DNA of 64,000 nt from Brevibacillus agri (GCF_004117055.1 NZ_CP026363.1:3588001-3652000); one strand, 5' to 3'; counted from the first letter of the stretch, positions 43,020 to 51,960 are shown. The notes: generated by a model from the sequence alone, not told the origin. Program-made: numbers and translations.

Positions 43020-44549
43020 TTAACGCGGATAGACACCTGGCCCGACTGGCAAGCCTGCGTAATACCAGATCGCCATCTGAATGAGCCAGATGACCAAAAA
43101 GACGATCGCATACGGCATCATGGTGGAGAAAATCGTCCCCATCCCCGCGTTCTTGTTGTACTTCTGGTAAAAAGCGAGGATGAGCGGCAAATAAGGGTTC
43201 ACCGGAGAGATCGTGTTCGTGGCCGAATCGGCAATCCGGTAGGCCACCTGAATGAACGCCGGGTGGTAGTCAAGCAGCATCAGCATCGGCATGAACACGG
43301 GAGCCAGGATCGCCCACAGCGCGGAGCCGCTCGTGATGAACAGGCTGCAAATGCCTGTAAACAGGCTGAAGGCAATCACAACAGGCAGCCCGGTCAGCCC
43401 GACGCTTTTCATGAACTCTGCGCCGTTTACCGCCATCAGGATGCCGATGTTGCTCCAGTTGAAAAAGGCAATGAACTGAGCGGCTGTGAACGCGAGCACG
43501 ATGAAGCCGGACATGTCCTTGATCGCCTCTGACATGTAGTGCGGCATGTCCTTCGACGTCTTCATTAGCCCCATGGCTCGTCCGTACACATACGAGACGG
43601 TGACGAAGAACAGCAAAATGATCGGAATGATTCCTTTTAAAAACGGCGAGGTCAGAAAATCGCCTGTCTTCGGATCGCGCAACAGCGCTCCTTCCGGTAC
43701 CACGAGCAGGGCGAGAATGACGACAAAGACGAGCGCGGCGATCCCCGCGTGACGCAGCGCCTTGTTTTCCTGCAAAGTCAGCTCGTCGAACTGGACGTTC
43801 CGATCCCCCTGGTATGTGCCGAGGCGCGGCTCGATGATTTTGTCGGTAATCCAGCCTCCGGCAAAGGCGAGGAAAAAGACGGACGCCGACATGAAAAACC
43901 AGTTGTCCACCGGAGTGACGACGGCATTCGGATCAATCGTCCGCGCTACCTCTGTACTGATCCCCGACAGGAGAGCATCGGTTCCCGCGATAAACAGGTT
44001 CGCGGTAAAGCCCGAGGATACACCCGCCATCCCGGCGGCAAATCCTGCGATCGGATGGCGCCCCATCGCCAGAAAAACAAGCCCGCCAAGCGGCGGAATG
44101 ATGACCATCGCCGCATCAGACGCGAGATTGCCGAGAACGCCCACGAATACGACCGCGTAGCTGACAATCGCCTTTGGCACACGGGCCATCATTTTTCGCA
44201 ACACGGAGGTCAACAGCCCGACTTTTTCCGCAAGGCCGATCCCGAGCGTCATCGCCAGCACCAGTCCGAGAGCCGGAAACTCGATGAAGTTTTTCAGCAT
44301 GCTCGTCAAAATCCAGTGAATGCCTTCGACGCTAAGCAGGCTTTTGACCGCGACTGCCTCTCCTTTTCCGGGATGCACGACGGACAAGTTCATCGCGGAC
44401 AAAATCGCCGAGATGACCATGAGTGCCAAACAGAGGATGACAAAGAGCATGAACGGATGCGGCAGCTTGTTGCCGACGGTTTCGATCCATTTGAGAATGC
44501 CTCTTTGCTGCTCCAGTTGCGGTTTCAGATTTGTTGCCCCATTTGCCAT
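43020..44549 (-). CDS. AbgT/YdaH-family transporter
   Basis: 509 residues, about twelve to thirteen membrane segments. The AbgT family is recognised by KLPHPFMLFVILCLALMV, the GVLGNLASDAAMVIIPPLG region and GFTANLFIAGTDALL. E. coli AbgT takes up p-aminobenzoyl-glutamate; other members are proposed to export sulfonamides. The start is taken at 44549 (MANGATNLK) behind GGGGGC. A strong sigma-A promoter is visible upstream. Its substrate in this organism is unknown. Confidence 0.9.
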   Translation of the reverse strand: MANGATNLKPQLEQQRGILKWIETVGNKLPHPFMLFVILCLALMVISAILSAMNLSVVHPGKGEAVAVKSLLSVEGIHWILTSMLKNFIEFPALGLVLAMTLGIGLAEKVGLLTSVLRKMMARVPKAIVSYAVVFVGVLGNLASDAAMVIIPPLGGLVFLAMGRHPIAGFAAGMAGVSSGFTANLFIAGTDALLSGISTEVARTIDPNAVVTPVDNWFFMSASVFFLAFAGGWITDKIIEPRLGTYQGDRNVQFDELTLQENKALRHAGIAALVFVVILALLVVPEGALLRDPKTGDFLTSPFLKGIIPIILLFFVTVSYVYGRAMGLMKTSKDMPHYMSEAIKDMSGFIVLAFTAAQFIAFFNWSNIGILMAVNGAEFMKSVGLTGLPVVIAFSLFTGICSLFITSGSALWAILAPVFMPMLMLLDYHPAFIQVAYRIADSATNTISPVNPYLPLILAFYQKYNKNAGMGTIFSTMMPYAIVFLVIWLIQMAIWYYAGLPVGPGVYPR

Positions 44550-44689
44550 AGTATGCCCCCTCATGATGTCCAAGTTTTTTGACCTGAACGTGTTAGCGCG
44601 TCCAGTCAGGCGTCCGTTCAAAACCGCGGCTCGTTCCTTCCCCTGCCGTCCTGCGCCAAATATCTTACTTATAAGAATATTTTAATATA

Positions 44690-44717
44690 ATTATATAAAT
44701 TCAAAAATGTGTGTCAA
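44690..44717 (-). promoter_or_regulatory. Promoter of AbgT-family transporter gene
   Basis: Minus strand TTGACA (44712-44717) and TATAAT (44690-44695), spacer 16 bp: a full-consensus sigma-A promoter. Confidence 0.8.
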
Positions 44718-44756
44718 TAATTTTCAGACTGATTTATGAAATTTTCGTTATTTTCA

Positions 44757-44785
44757 TTGTTTGCCCTTTCGCGAACAGGTATAGT
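44757..44785 (+). promoter_or_regulatory. Promoter of gene 44827-45330
   Basis: TTGTTT (44757-44762) and TATAGT (44780-44785) with a 17-bp spacer; the gene starts 41 bp downstream. Confidence 0.7.
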
Positions 44786-44826
44786 AAAATGCTAGATGAT
44801 GTTGAAAGATTACGGAGGTATGCTTC

Positions 44827-45330
44827 ATGTCTGATGTTATCGTGTTCAAAGGGGCTGTCACGTACCCGATCACTTTGGACCCGACTGTCTGGGTTTTCGA
44901 CGAGCGCAAGTTTGATTTGAACACGTATGCGGGCGAAGAAGACCCGTCCTTGTCCAAACAGATGCAATATTTGCAAGGAACAGGAACGCAGTGGGACAAG
45001 GAGCTGAAGGAAGGCGCGCAACTGCCGTCCGAGCGCAAAAGCCTGGCAGAGGAGCGCAAAGTGCTGGACGGCGACTACGGGATTCGGCTGGATCCGTTTA
45101 TTACGAATGCGGCACCGCTGCCAGAGGCGACACACGTCCGGCTGCATCGCGAGAACGCGGACCCGGTCGTCCTCCCTATTTCCGAAGCGAGACGGGCCAT
45201 CCTGCAGTTTTCCAAAGCCGGCAAGCCGATCAAGGAAGACGGACCTGTCTACTTTTACTTGCCGGAAACTTTGCTGAAAAAAGAAGCGCCGATTACGGGA
45301 ATCACGGCGTTGGAGTTTTTCACGGCCTGA
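44827..45330 (+). CDS. Conserved cytoplasmic protein, often labelled peptidyl-prolyl isomerase-like, function unknown
   Basis: 167 residues, beginning MSDVIVFKGAVTYPITLDPT and containing VWVFDERKFDLNTY and VYFYLPETLLKK. No membrane segment or signal. It resembles a small Bacillaceae family that databases sometimes label as peptidyl-prolyl isomerase; I see none of the usual cyclophilin, FKBP or parvulin motifs, so the label should not be trusted. Good ribosome site (GGAGGTATGCTTC). A long stem terminates it. Confidence 0.7.
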   Translation: MSDVIVFKGAVTYPITLDPTVWVFDERKFDLNTYAGEEDPSLSKQMQYLQGTGTQWDKELKEGAQLPSERKSLAEERKVLDGDYGIRLDPFITNAAPLPEATHVRLHRENADPVVLPISEARRAILQFSKAGKPIKEDGPVYFYLPETLLKKEAPITGITALEFFTA

Positions 45331-45378
45331 TCTATGGATTTGGGCAGCATGGAAAGCAGTCAAACAAACGAACGACAG

Positions 45379-45465
45379 AAAAAGCCATCCTCTAACTGAG
45401 CGGCCCCTTCCCATTGTCAGGAGAATCTGACAATCCGGAGCTGTTCGTCGCCAAGGATGGCTTTT
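45379..45465. terminator. Long branched bidirectional stem between 45330 and sda
   Basis: AAAGCCATCCT pairs with AGGATGGCTTT over 86 bp. Inside it lies a second hairpin ATTGTCAG/CTGACAAT. A run on the left and T run on the right. It ends both the upstream plus-strand gene and minus-strand sda; the inner hairpin is unusual for a simple terminator. Confidence 0.7.
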
Positions 45466-45491
45466 GTCGCTGGTTCTTATGTGTGTTGCTC

Positions 45492-45629
45492 TTAGGCGCT
45501 GGCCTGTGTGATGCGAATGTTGCGTGTCTGCAGCTCTGCGCGAAGCAATTCAATAAAAGCGGAATCTAGCTGAAGGTCGACAGCACGATGATATACTTCT
45601 ATCAGCATCTGGTCACTCAAGTATTTCAC
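45492..45629 (-). CDS. sda: Sporulation inhibitor Sda (too short for standard calling)
   Basis: 45 residues: MKYLSDQMLIEVYHRAVDLQ continuing to LDSAFIELLRAELQTRNIRI, a helical hairpin like B. subtilis Sda (46 residues, which begins LSDELLIESY). Sda binds the dimerisation domain of the sporulation kinases KinA/KinB and stops autophosphorylation when replication is in progress or damaged. GTG start at 45627-45629 with GGAGGTG seven bases upstream; the predicted TTGTTC-17-TACAAT promoter is also present. A DnaA-box cluster lies directly upstream, as known for sda. Confidence 0.9.
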   Translation of the reverse strand: MKYLSDQMLIEVYHRAVDLQLDSAFIELLRAELQTRNIRITQASA

Positions 45630-45661
45630 CCTTGCTCACCTCCATCCTCTCGTATGCGTTC

Positions 45662-45690
45662 ATTGTACCAGATGATAGAGTATCGAACAA
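45662..45690 (-). promoter_or_regulatory. sda promoter
   Basis: Minus strand TTGTTC (45685-45690) and TACAAT (45662-45667), 17-bp spacer. Confidence 0.75.
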
Positions 45691-45698
45691 CCGTTCTG

Positions 45699-45807
45699 AT
45701 ATCCACAAACGATGTGGAAATGCTGTGAGTAACTTGTGGGCAATCTGTGTGTAACAACAGAAAACGCCGCTATACGTATGTGGATATTTATTCCACTTTT
45801 ATCCACA
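45699..45807. promoter_or_regulatory. DnaA-box cluster upstream of sda
   Basis: Five sites match TTATNCACA closely: ATATCCACA (45699-45707), TGTGAGTAA (45724-45732), TGTGTGTAA (45746-45754), TGTGGATAT (45779-45787), and the perfect TTATCCACA (45799-45807). The nearest ends 9 bp upstream of the sda -35. Confidence 0.75.
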
Positions 45808-45867
45808 GACAGTCGAAATTTGTCGAACGATTGCGACTGCTCTTTCCTTTTTCCCTTTCAAACAAAG

Positions 45868-45897
45868 AAACAGCCCTCCTGAATCGGAAGGCTGTTT
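45868..45897 (-). terminator. Terminator of rocD
   Basis: AAACAGCC/GGCTGTTT hairpin just beyond the rocD stop on the minus strand. Confidence 0.75.
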
Positions 45898-45904
45898 GTG
45901 TTTG

Positions 45905-47116
45905 TTACGCGTTTGCTGTTTCGGAAACGTGCAGTACTTGCTTGATGCGCTCGATCGCCCAGTCGAGGTCTTCCTTGCTAATTACGAGCGGCGGTGCAAA
46001 GCGGATGGTCGTTTCGTGCGTTTCCTTGCACAGAAGACCCAGCTCTTTCAGCTTCTCGCAGTAAGGACGGGCAGCAGTCGTCAGCTCCAGGCCGATGAAC
46101 AGGCCGCGGCCGCGAATTTCCTTGATGATCGGGTTGTAGATTTCCTTCAATTTTTCCATGAAGTACTCTCCCATCTCCAGGGAACGTTGGACAAGACCTT
46201 CGTCAGCGAGAACGTCCATCGCCGCTACGGCTACAGCGCAGCCGAGCGGGTTTCCGCCGAAGGTAGAGCCGTGGGAGCCTGGTTCGAACACGCTGAGAAT
46301 TTCTTTGTCCGCTGCAACGGCAGAGATCGGGAATACCCCGCCGCCAAGCGCTTTCCCCATAATGTACATGTCTGGCTTGACGTCTTCCCAGTCGCTTGCA
46401 AACAGTTTGCCTGTACGTCCGAAGCCGGTCTGGATTTCGTCGCAGACGAGCAGGACGTTGTTTGCTTTACATACTTCTTGCGCTTGTTTCAGGAAGCCCT
46501 CTTGCGGAATGATGATCCCCGCTTCGCCCTGGATCGGCTCGAGCATGAACGCGGCTGTATTTGGCGTGATCGCTTGCTTCAGCGCCTCGATGTCGCCGTA
46601 AGGGATGATTTTGAAGCCAGGCGTGAACGGTCCGAAGCCGCGTCTGTACTCTTCTGCGGAAGAGAAGGACGTGATGGTCACGGTGCGGCCGTGGAAGTTG
46701 CCTTCACAGACGATGATTTCCGCCTGGTTTTCCGGTACTTTTTTCACGTCGTAAGCCCAGCGACGAACAGCTTTGAGAGCGGTTTCCACTGCTTCCGCGC
46801 CTGTGTTCATCGGCAAGATCATCTCTTTGCCTGTCAGTGCGGACAGCTTCTCGTAAAATTCGCCCAACTGATCGTTGTAAAAAGCGCGGGAGGTCAGCGT
46901 TACTTTGTCTGCCTGATCTTTCAGCGCCTGGATGATGCGCGGATGGCGGTGTCCCTGGTTCAGAGCGGAGTACGCGCTCAGCATATCCAAATATTTATTG
47001 CCTTCCGGGTCTTCTACCCATACGCCTTCTGCCTTGGAGATGACGATCGGTAGTGGATGGTAGTTGTGTGCGCCGTATTTTTCGGTTTGTTCAATGACAA
47101 CTTTTGTTTTCGTCAT
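45905..47116 (-). CDS. rocD: Ornithine aminotransferase
   Basis: 403 residues; transfers the delta-amino group of ornithine to 2-oxoglutarate, yielding glutamate semialdehyde, in arginine catabolism. Class III aminotransferase features: [38 protein letters not shown], and the PLP Lys in [14 protein letters not shown]. Start at MTKTKVV (47116) with GGAGGCTATCAGC. Divergent from rocR; a sigma-54 promoter and RocR-like repeats lie between them. Confidence 0.97.
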   Translation of the reverse strand: MTKTKVVIEQTEKYGAHNYHPLPIVISKAEGVWVEDPEGNKYLDMLSAYSALNQGHRHPRIIQALKDQADKVTLTSRAFYNDQLGEFYEKLSALTGKEMILPMNTGAEAVETALKAVRRWAYDVKKVPENQAEIIVCEGNFHGRTVTITSFSSAEEYRRGFGPFTPGFKIIPYGDIEALKQAITPNTAAFMLEPIQGEAGIIIPQEGFLKQAQEVCKANNVLLVCDEIQTGFGRTGKLFASDWEDVKPDMYIMGKALGGGVFPISAVAADKEILSVFEPGSHGSTFGGNPLGCAVAVAAMDVLADEGLVQRSLEMGEYFMEKLKEIYNPIIKEIRGRGLFIGLELTTAARPYCEKLKELGLLCKETHETTIRFAPPLVISKEDLDWAIERIKQVLHVSETANA

Positions 47117-47156
47117 GCTGATAGCCTCCTTCGATTTCACTTGCTAATCTTATCCA

Positions 47157-47172
47157 AGCAAGAATGATGCCA
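47157..47172 (-). promoter_or_regulatory. Sigma-54 promoter of rocD
   Basis: On the minus strand TGGCAT-CATTC-TTGCT matches TGGCAC-N5-TTGCW (the invariant GG at -24 and GC at -12, correct spacing). The start lies about 40 bp downstream. Confidence 0.87.
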
Positions 47173-47222
47173 ATGTAAAAAACAAAGGAAATGACGGGGA
47201 ACGGGCCGTTTTGAGCAAAAAA

Positions 47223-47273
47223 ATTTTGCAGGTCCTTCCCGTATTATTTTGCAGGTGCATAATCATTTTGCAC
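47223..47273. promoter_or_regulatory. Candidate RocR binding repeats between rocD and rocR
   Basis: Three copies of ATTTTGCA (47223-47230, 47246-47253, 47265-47272), 23 and 19 bp apart. GTGCA...TGCAC (47255-47273) also forms a dyad. They are 51 bp or more upstream of the sigma-54 promoter, and overlap the TTGCAC-16-TATGAT (47268-47295) promoter of rocR. Confidence 0.65.
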
Positions 47274-47325
47274 GCAGTCGTTTGTATGATATGATACTGT
47301 CACGAAGAAAGGCTGGTGAACCATT

Positions 47326-48735
47326 GTGTCGTCTTCAAGGCAAGAAAACTCCCTCGAAACGCTACTTCGCATCTACGAGCATATCCTAGACAGAATGAAT
47401 GAGGGCGTCCACGTGATTGACGCCACCGGAACGACGATCGTGTACAACCAGAAAATGACCGAGCTGGAGTCGATGGCACGCCAGGACGTCCTGCACAAGC
47501 CTCTGTCAGAGGTGTTCCAGTTCCACAGCGGACAGGAGAGCACGCTGCTCACCTGCTTGCGGACAGGAAATAGCATACGCAATACGCGGCAAACGTATTT
47601 CAACGACAAGCAAAAAGAAATTACGACCATCAACAATACATACCCGATCATCGAAAACGGGCAAATCATCGGCGCGATGGAGATCGCCAACGATGTGACA
47701 AAGATGGAGCGGCTCATCCGCGAAAACTTGCTTGCGAAAAACGGCTCCCGCTACACGTTTGACCAGATTATCGGAAAAAGCGGAGCGATTCTCGACGTGA
47801 TCGAAAACGCCAAGCGGGCAGCGCGCACCTCCTCCTCCGTGCTCGTCGTCGGCGAAACCGGAGCAGGCAAAGAACTGTTCGTGCAAAGCATCCACAATGC
47901 CAGCCTGCGCTCATCCGGCCCGCTCATCTCGCAAAACTGCGCGGCGCTTCCCGACAGCCTGATTGAAGGCTTGCTGTTTGGCACGGCCCGCGGCGCTTTT
48001 ACCGGAGCAGTGGAAAGACCGGGCTTGTTCGAGCAGGCAGAAGGCGGCACGTTGTTTCTTGATGAAATCAACTCGCTTAGTATGCCTCTCCAGGCCAAAT
48101 TGTTGCGCGCCCTGCAGGAGAAGTCGATCAGGCGCATCGGCGACACGAAGGATCGGGCGATTGACGTGCGCATCATCGCCGCTATCAACGAAGACCCGGT
48201 AGAGGCGATCGCCAATTCTCATTTGCGAAAAGACTTGTACTACCGCCTTGGCGTCGTCACCCTGTTCCTGCCTCCGCTGCGCGAGCGCAAGGAAGACATC
48301 CCGATGCTCGTTTCGCATTTTATTGAAAAGTACAATGAGCTGTTTCAAATGGAAGTGACAGGTGTCGCGAGCGACGTCCTGCAATTTTTTCAGGAGCACG
48401 ACTGGCCCGGCAACGTCCGGGAACTGCAGCATCTCATCGAAGGGGCGATGAACTTGATGGTGGACGAGACGACGATCCGCTACGAGCACTTGCCGCTGCA
48501 CTTTTTGCGCCGCTCCCCTGCCAGCGCGACCGCAAGCGAGCAAGCGTCTCCCCGCTCTCTTCCGTTTATTGAGGAAGGCAAATCGCTGAAGGAAACGATG
48601 CAGGAGTTTGAAACCGCCTATATTCATCACGTCGTAGACCGCTACAACGGCAACATCTCGCGCGCGGCCAAGGAACTGCACATCAGTCGGCAAAGCTTGC
48701 AGTACCGCCTGCGCAAATTGGGAATCAGAGGATAA
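47326..48735 (+). CDS. rocR: RocR-type sigma-54-dependent activator
   Basis: 469 residues. An N-terminal PAS domain (residues about 15-120; DRMNEGVHVIDATGTTIVYN) for ornithine or citrulline sensing, a central AAA+ domain with VVGETGAGKELFVQ (Walker A), the sigma-54 contact loop RGAFTGA and the Walker B EGGTLFLDEINSLS, and a C-terminal Fis-type HTH (ISRAAKELHISRQSLQYRLR). It activates rocDEF and rocABC in Bacillus. Starts at a GTG (47326). Neighbours rocD and rocE carry matching sigma-54 promoters. Confidence 0.95.
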   Translation: MSSSRQENSLETLLRIYEHILDRMNEGVHVIDATGTTIVYNQKMTELESMARQDVLHKPLSEVFQFHSGQESTLLTCLRTGNSIRNTRQTYFNDKQKEITTINNTYPIIENGQIIGAMEIANDVTKMERLIRENLLAKNGSRYTFDQIIGKSGAILDVIENAKRAARTSSSVLVVGETGAGKELFVQSIHNASLRSSGPLISQNCAALPDSLIEGLLFGTARGAFTGAVERPGLFEQAEGGTLFLDEINSLSMPLQAKLLRALQEKSIRRIGDTKDRAIDVRIIAAINEDPVEAIANSHLRKDLYYRLGVVTLFLPPLRERKEDIPMLVSHFIEKYNELFQMEVTGVASDVLQFFQEHDWPGNVRELQHLIEGAMNLMVDETTIRYEHLPLHFLRRSPASATASEQASPRSLPFIEEGKSLKETMQEFETAYIHHVVDRYNGNISRAAKELHISRQSLQYRLRKLGIRG

Positions 48736-48758
48736 GCGGCTTGCTTCTTCATTTTACG

Positions 48759-48777
48759 ACGCCAAAATTTTTGGCGT
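48759..48777 (+). terminator. Terminator of rocR
   Basis: ACGCCAAA/TTTGGCGT hairpin followed by a long T run. Confidence 0.85.
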
Positions 48778-48789
48778 TTTTTTATTTTT

Positions 48790-48885
48790 TTTGCACAGAA
48801 ACGCCCATTTTCTTTGCACTCTTCTCCATAATCTACCTGACAAAGATGATTTGCTTGCGCTGATACTTTTGGTATCATTCTTGCA
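48790..48885 (+). promoter_or_regulatory. Sigma-54 promoter of rocE with upstream TTTGCAC repeats
   Basis: TGGTAT-CATTC-TTGCA at 48870-48885 has the required GG/GC pair and the same CATTC spacer as rocD. TTTGCAC occurs at 48790-48796 and 48813-48819, 23 bp apart, matching the repeats between rocD and rocR. Confidence 0.82.
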
Positions 48886-48951
48886 AAACATATAGCACGC
48901 CTGAAAACGCATTCATCAAATCAATATTTCTCGCGTGAAGGAGAGGGTTTT

Positions 48952-50385
48952 ATGACACCAAGCAGCAACGAACAGCACAATGAACTAAAACGCAGTATGA
49001 GCAGTAGGCACCTCTTCATGATTTCTCTTGGAGGCGTGATCGGGACCGGACTGTTTCTCGGTTCTGGCTATACGTTAAGCCAGGCTGGACCCGTTGGCAC
49101 GATCCTTTCTTTTCTGGTCGGCGGCTTTATCATGTATTTGACCATGCTCTGCCTTGGCGAGCTGACTGTAGCGATGCCGGTAGCTGGTTCGTTCCAAACG
49201 TACATGACCCGGTTCGTCAGTCCGTCCCTTGGCTTCGGCGTAGGCTGGCTGTACTGGCTCGGCTGGGCCGTAACCGTTGCCCTCGAGCTTTTGTCTTCCG
49301 GTCTGTTGATGCAGCGCTGGTTCCCTGACTCTCCGGTCTGGATGTGGTGCGCCATCTTCGGTGTCCTTCTGTTCCTGTTGAATGCGCTTTCTGCCCGTGC
49401 GTTCGGTGAGTCCGAATTCTGGTTTTCCAGCATTAAAGTAAGCGCTATCATCCTGTTTATCATCTTGGGTGGAGCGGCTATGTTCGGCTTGATTGACATG
49501 AAAAATGGACAACCTGCTCCGATGTTCTCCAACTTCACCAGCAGTCCGCTGCTTCCGTTTGGCATTACCGGCCTGTTGATGACGATGATTACGGTGAACT
49601 TCTCCTTCCAGGGTACCGAACTGATCGGTATCGCGGCCGGCGAGAGCAAGGAACCGGAGAAAACGATTCCGAAGTCCATTCGCGCTACCGTGTGGCGCAC
49701 GCTCGTCTTCTTCATTTTGGCGATTGCCATCGTGGCCGGGATGATTCCGTACCAACAGGCTGGCGTGATCGAAAGCCCGTTTGTCGTCGTGTTTGACAGC
49801 ATCGGTATCCCTTATGCAGCAGACATCATGAACTTCGTCGTCCTGACTGCGCTGTTGTCTGTAGCCAACTCCGGCTTGTACGCCGCTACGCGGATGCTCT
49901 ACTCCTTGTCCAATGAGCGAATGGCTTCCCGCAAGCTTGCGATCGTCAACCGCAAAGGCATTCCGATGAATGCGTTGATTATTACTTTTTCCATCTCTCT
50001 GCTCTCGCTTCTGTCCGGCTTTTTTGCAGAAGATACCGTGTTCATGGTGCTTCTGTCCATCGCTGGCCTGGGTGCTCAGGTAGGCTGGATCTCGATTTCC
50101 GCGTCCCAGCTCGCTTTTCGTCGCCACTACCTGAAAAATGGCGGCAAGCTGGAAGACCTGAAGTTCCGTACGCCGCTGTACCCTGTACTTCCATTGGTTT
50201 CGCTGATTTTGAACCTGAGCGTCCTCGTCAGCCTGGCCTTTGATCCGGAGCAGCGCATCGCTCTCTACTGTGGCATTCCGTTCATGCTCATTGCGATTCT
50301 GATCTACCAGCTTCGCTTCAAAAACAAGCTGGAGCCGCAGCCAGACACTGAACTGGGCTCCTATCGCAAAGCGAACAATCTGTAA
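48952..50385 (+). CDS. rocE: Amino-acid permease, RocE-like (arginine/ornithine uptake)
   Basis: 477 residues, about twelve membrane segments, APC/AAT family (GGVIGTGLFLGSGYTLSQAG, EYT-like region GESEFWFSSIKVSAIILFII, FQGTELIGIAAGESKEPEKT). The family includes RocE and other basic/aromatic amino acid permeases; placement in the roc cluster and the sigma-54 promoter with repeats support RocE. A GAGAGGG site precedes the ATG at 48952. Confidence 0.9.
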   Translation: MTPSSNEQHNELKRSMSSRHLFMISLGGVIGTGLFLGSGYTLSQAGPVGTILSFLVGGFIMYLTMLCLGELTVAMPVAGSFQTYMTRFVSPSLGFGVGWLYWLGWAVTVALELLSSGLLMQRWFPDSPVWMWCAIFGVLLFLLNALSARAFGESEFWFSSIKVSAIILFIILGGAAMFGLIDMKNGQPAPMFSNFTSSPLLPFGITGLLMTMITVNFSFQGTELIGIAAGESKEPEKTIPKSIRATVWRTLVFFILAIAIVAGMIPYQQAGVIESPFVVVFDSIGIPYAADIMNFVVLTALLSVANSGLYAATRMLYSLSNERMASRKLAIVNRKGIPMNALIITFSISLLSLLSGFFAEDTVFMVLLSIAGLGAQVGWISISASQLAFRRHYLKNGGKLEDLKFRTPLYPVLPLVSLILNLSVLVSLAFDPEQRIALYCGIPFMLIAILIYQLRFKNKLEPQPDTELGSYRKANNL

Positions 50386-50398
50386 GCAAATATAAAAG

Positions 50399-50435
50399 AA
50401 AAGCTTGCACTCCTGTTCAAAGGAGGCAAGCTTTT
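50399..50435 (+). terminator. Terminator of rocE
   Basis: AAAAGCTTGC/GCAAGCTTTT long hairpin with an inner CTCCT/AGGAG. Confidence 0.8.
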
Positions 50436-50464
50436 CGCTTTATGGTCATGATTTTTTGGCCATG

Positions 50465-50572
50465 CTACAGGGAGATTCGCACAATTTCCGTTATGACTAC
50501 CATGGCAAAGACGGCAAATCCAAGGGAACTCGTCACCAGCAACATCCGTTTCAGCTTTTTCATATCTTCCAT
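50465..50572 (-). CDS. Possible small membrane peptide (35 aa)
   Basis: Start MEDMKKLKRMLLVTSSLGFA followed by VFAMVVITEIVRISL: a basic head and one membrane segment. A GAGGG ribosome site lies eight bases upstream of the ATG (50570-50572). The intergenic space 50436-50692 holds nothing else I can support. No family recognised; could be a chance frame. Confidence 0.4.
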   Translation of the reverse strand: MEDMKKLKRMLLVTSSLGFAVFAMVVITEIVRISL

Positions 50573-50692
50573 ATCAGATTCCCTCACTTTCCTAACGCCC
50601 ATCGTTTTCGTTTCTATCGTTATATACGCACCACCCATGGAAAATGTTTCAATGGGCGCCCAATAACATTTCGTGTTTTCTCGTCAAAAAGC

Positions 50693-51910
50693 TTACGGTT
50701 GCGCGATTTTTGTCAAATCGTTGCCGAGCTTGAACGTGTCTTGCTCCATCAAATGGAGCATCCAGGCAACCAACAAGCCTACGGCGAGACAGATCGTCCA
50801 CGGAAGCCACGCCGCCTGCAGCTTCAGCCCGACATCGTACACCCAGCCGCCTGCGACCTGGCCGAGCGAGCCGCCGATGGCAATCGAGTATCCGTTGAAG
50901 CCGTAATAGGCTCCTACCAAATCTTTTGGCGCAAAACGCGGAACGACATCTACCAGATTCGGCACGGCGATCATCGTGCCCAGCGCGAACAGGAAGACGT
51001 CGATGAGCAGCATCCACAGCGAATCGGCAAAGGTAAACAGGAACAGCCCCACGCCCATGACCAGCGTGCCGATGCCGATCAAGGTCAGCCGATGCGGATA
51101 TCCTTCCAGCCATTGCGTCACCTTCATCTGGAAAAGAATGACGAACAGCGACATCGCCGACAGGACAATCCCGACAGAAGTTTTGCTGTGTGTCACATGC
51201 TCCACGAGCAGCGGTATGGTCAAAAATACTTGCATATTCAAGTAATAATAGCCCATCAGGATGAACGTGAAGCGGACAAAACGCTTGTCCCGGATCACCG
51301 TGAACATGCTCTCCCAAATACTGTGCCGTGTATTGGTGGCACTGATCGGGGACAGAAAAAAGAAGGAGACAAGCGCGTTCACGCCAAAAATCGCTCCGGC
51401 AAACAGCGACAAGTACGTAAAATCAACGGCCGAGAGTGCGGTGCCGACGATTTGCGAGCCGACTACCGCAATATTGCCGAGTACATTGCGAAAGGCAAAC
51501 ACTTCTTTGCGAATGGAATCCGGCGTCAAAATCGCAAACGCAGCCGAGCCAGCCGGGTCAAACAGCGCCCCGCCGAGGCCAGACAAAATCGCTGCGATAA
51601 AAAAATGCCACGTCTCTGTACAGAATGCGAACATCGCAAACCCGACAGCCCGCACGGCCATGCCGAGAACCATCGCACCTTTGTAGCCAAAGGCGTCGGC
51701 CATCACTCCGCCCAAAAACGCAAAGCCTTGCTGGGAAAACTGCCGCACGCTGAGCACGAGTCCCGCCATCGCCAGCGTCCATCCAATACTGCCCGTCAAG
51801 TACAAGGTCAGATACGGAATCAGGGCATAAAAACCAAGGTTCATCATAAAGGATGTCGTCAAGAGCAGCTTGACAGAAAACGGTGTTTCTTTCCACATTT
51901 CCCTCTTCAT
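50693..51910 (-). CDS. MFS transporter (drug-resistance style)
   Basis: 405 residues, twelve membrane segments. The motif A region is GGVMADAFGYKGAMVLGM and the YLSLFAGAIFGVNALVSFFF segment separates the halves; a typical drug:H+ antiporter in style. It is divergent from a LysR regulator with a palindrome between them, so it is probably under LysR control. AGGGG eight bases before the ATG. Substrate unknown. Confidence 0.88.
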   Translation of the reverse strand: MKREMWKETPFSVKLLLTTSFMMNLGFYALIPYLTLYLTGSIGWTLAMAGLVLSVRQFSQQGFAFLGGVMADAFGYKGAMVLGMAVRAVGFAMFAFCTETWHFFIAAILSGLGGALFDPAGSAAFAILTPDSIRKEVFAFRNVLGNIAVVGSQIVGTALSAVDFTYLSLFAGAIFGVNALVSFFFLSPISATNTRHSIWESMFTVIRDKRFVRFTFILMGYYYLNMQVFLTIPLLVEHVTHSKTSVGIVLSAMSLFVILFQMKVTQWLEGYPHRLTLIGIGTLVMGVGLFLFTFADSLWMLLIDVFLFALGTMIAVPNLVDVVPRFAPKDLVGAYYGFNGYSIAIGGSLGQVAGGWVYDVGLKLQAAWLPWTICLAVGLLVAWMLHLMEQDTFKLGNDLTKIAQP

Positions 51911-51946
51911 TTGATACCCCTCGCTCTCCCGCTATCTCTCATGATT

Positions 51947-51960
51947 TGGGGATATCCCCA
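51947..51960. promoter_or_regulatory. 14-bp perfect palindrome between MFS and lysR genes
   Basis: TGGGGATATCCCCA, 14 bp, fully palindromic, lying 15 bp upstream of a TATAAT (51976-51981) for the lysR gene. LysR-type proteins commonly bind interrupted dyads; this compact palindrome may be the core. Confidence 0.6.

Noticed and set aside
48790-48819. TTTGCAC pair as a cre or ArgR site
   Set aside because: Spacing and motif match the repeats at rocD/rocR and lie ahead of a sigma-54 promoter, so a RocR site fits better.
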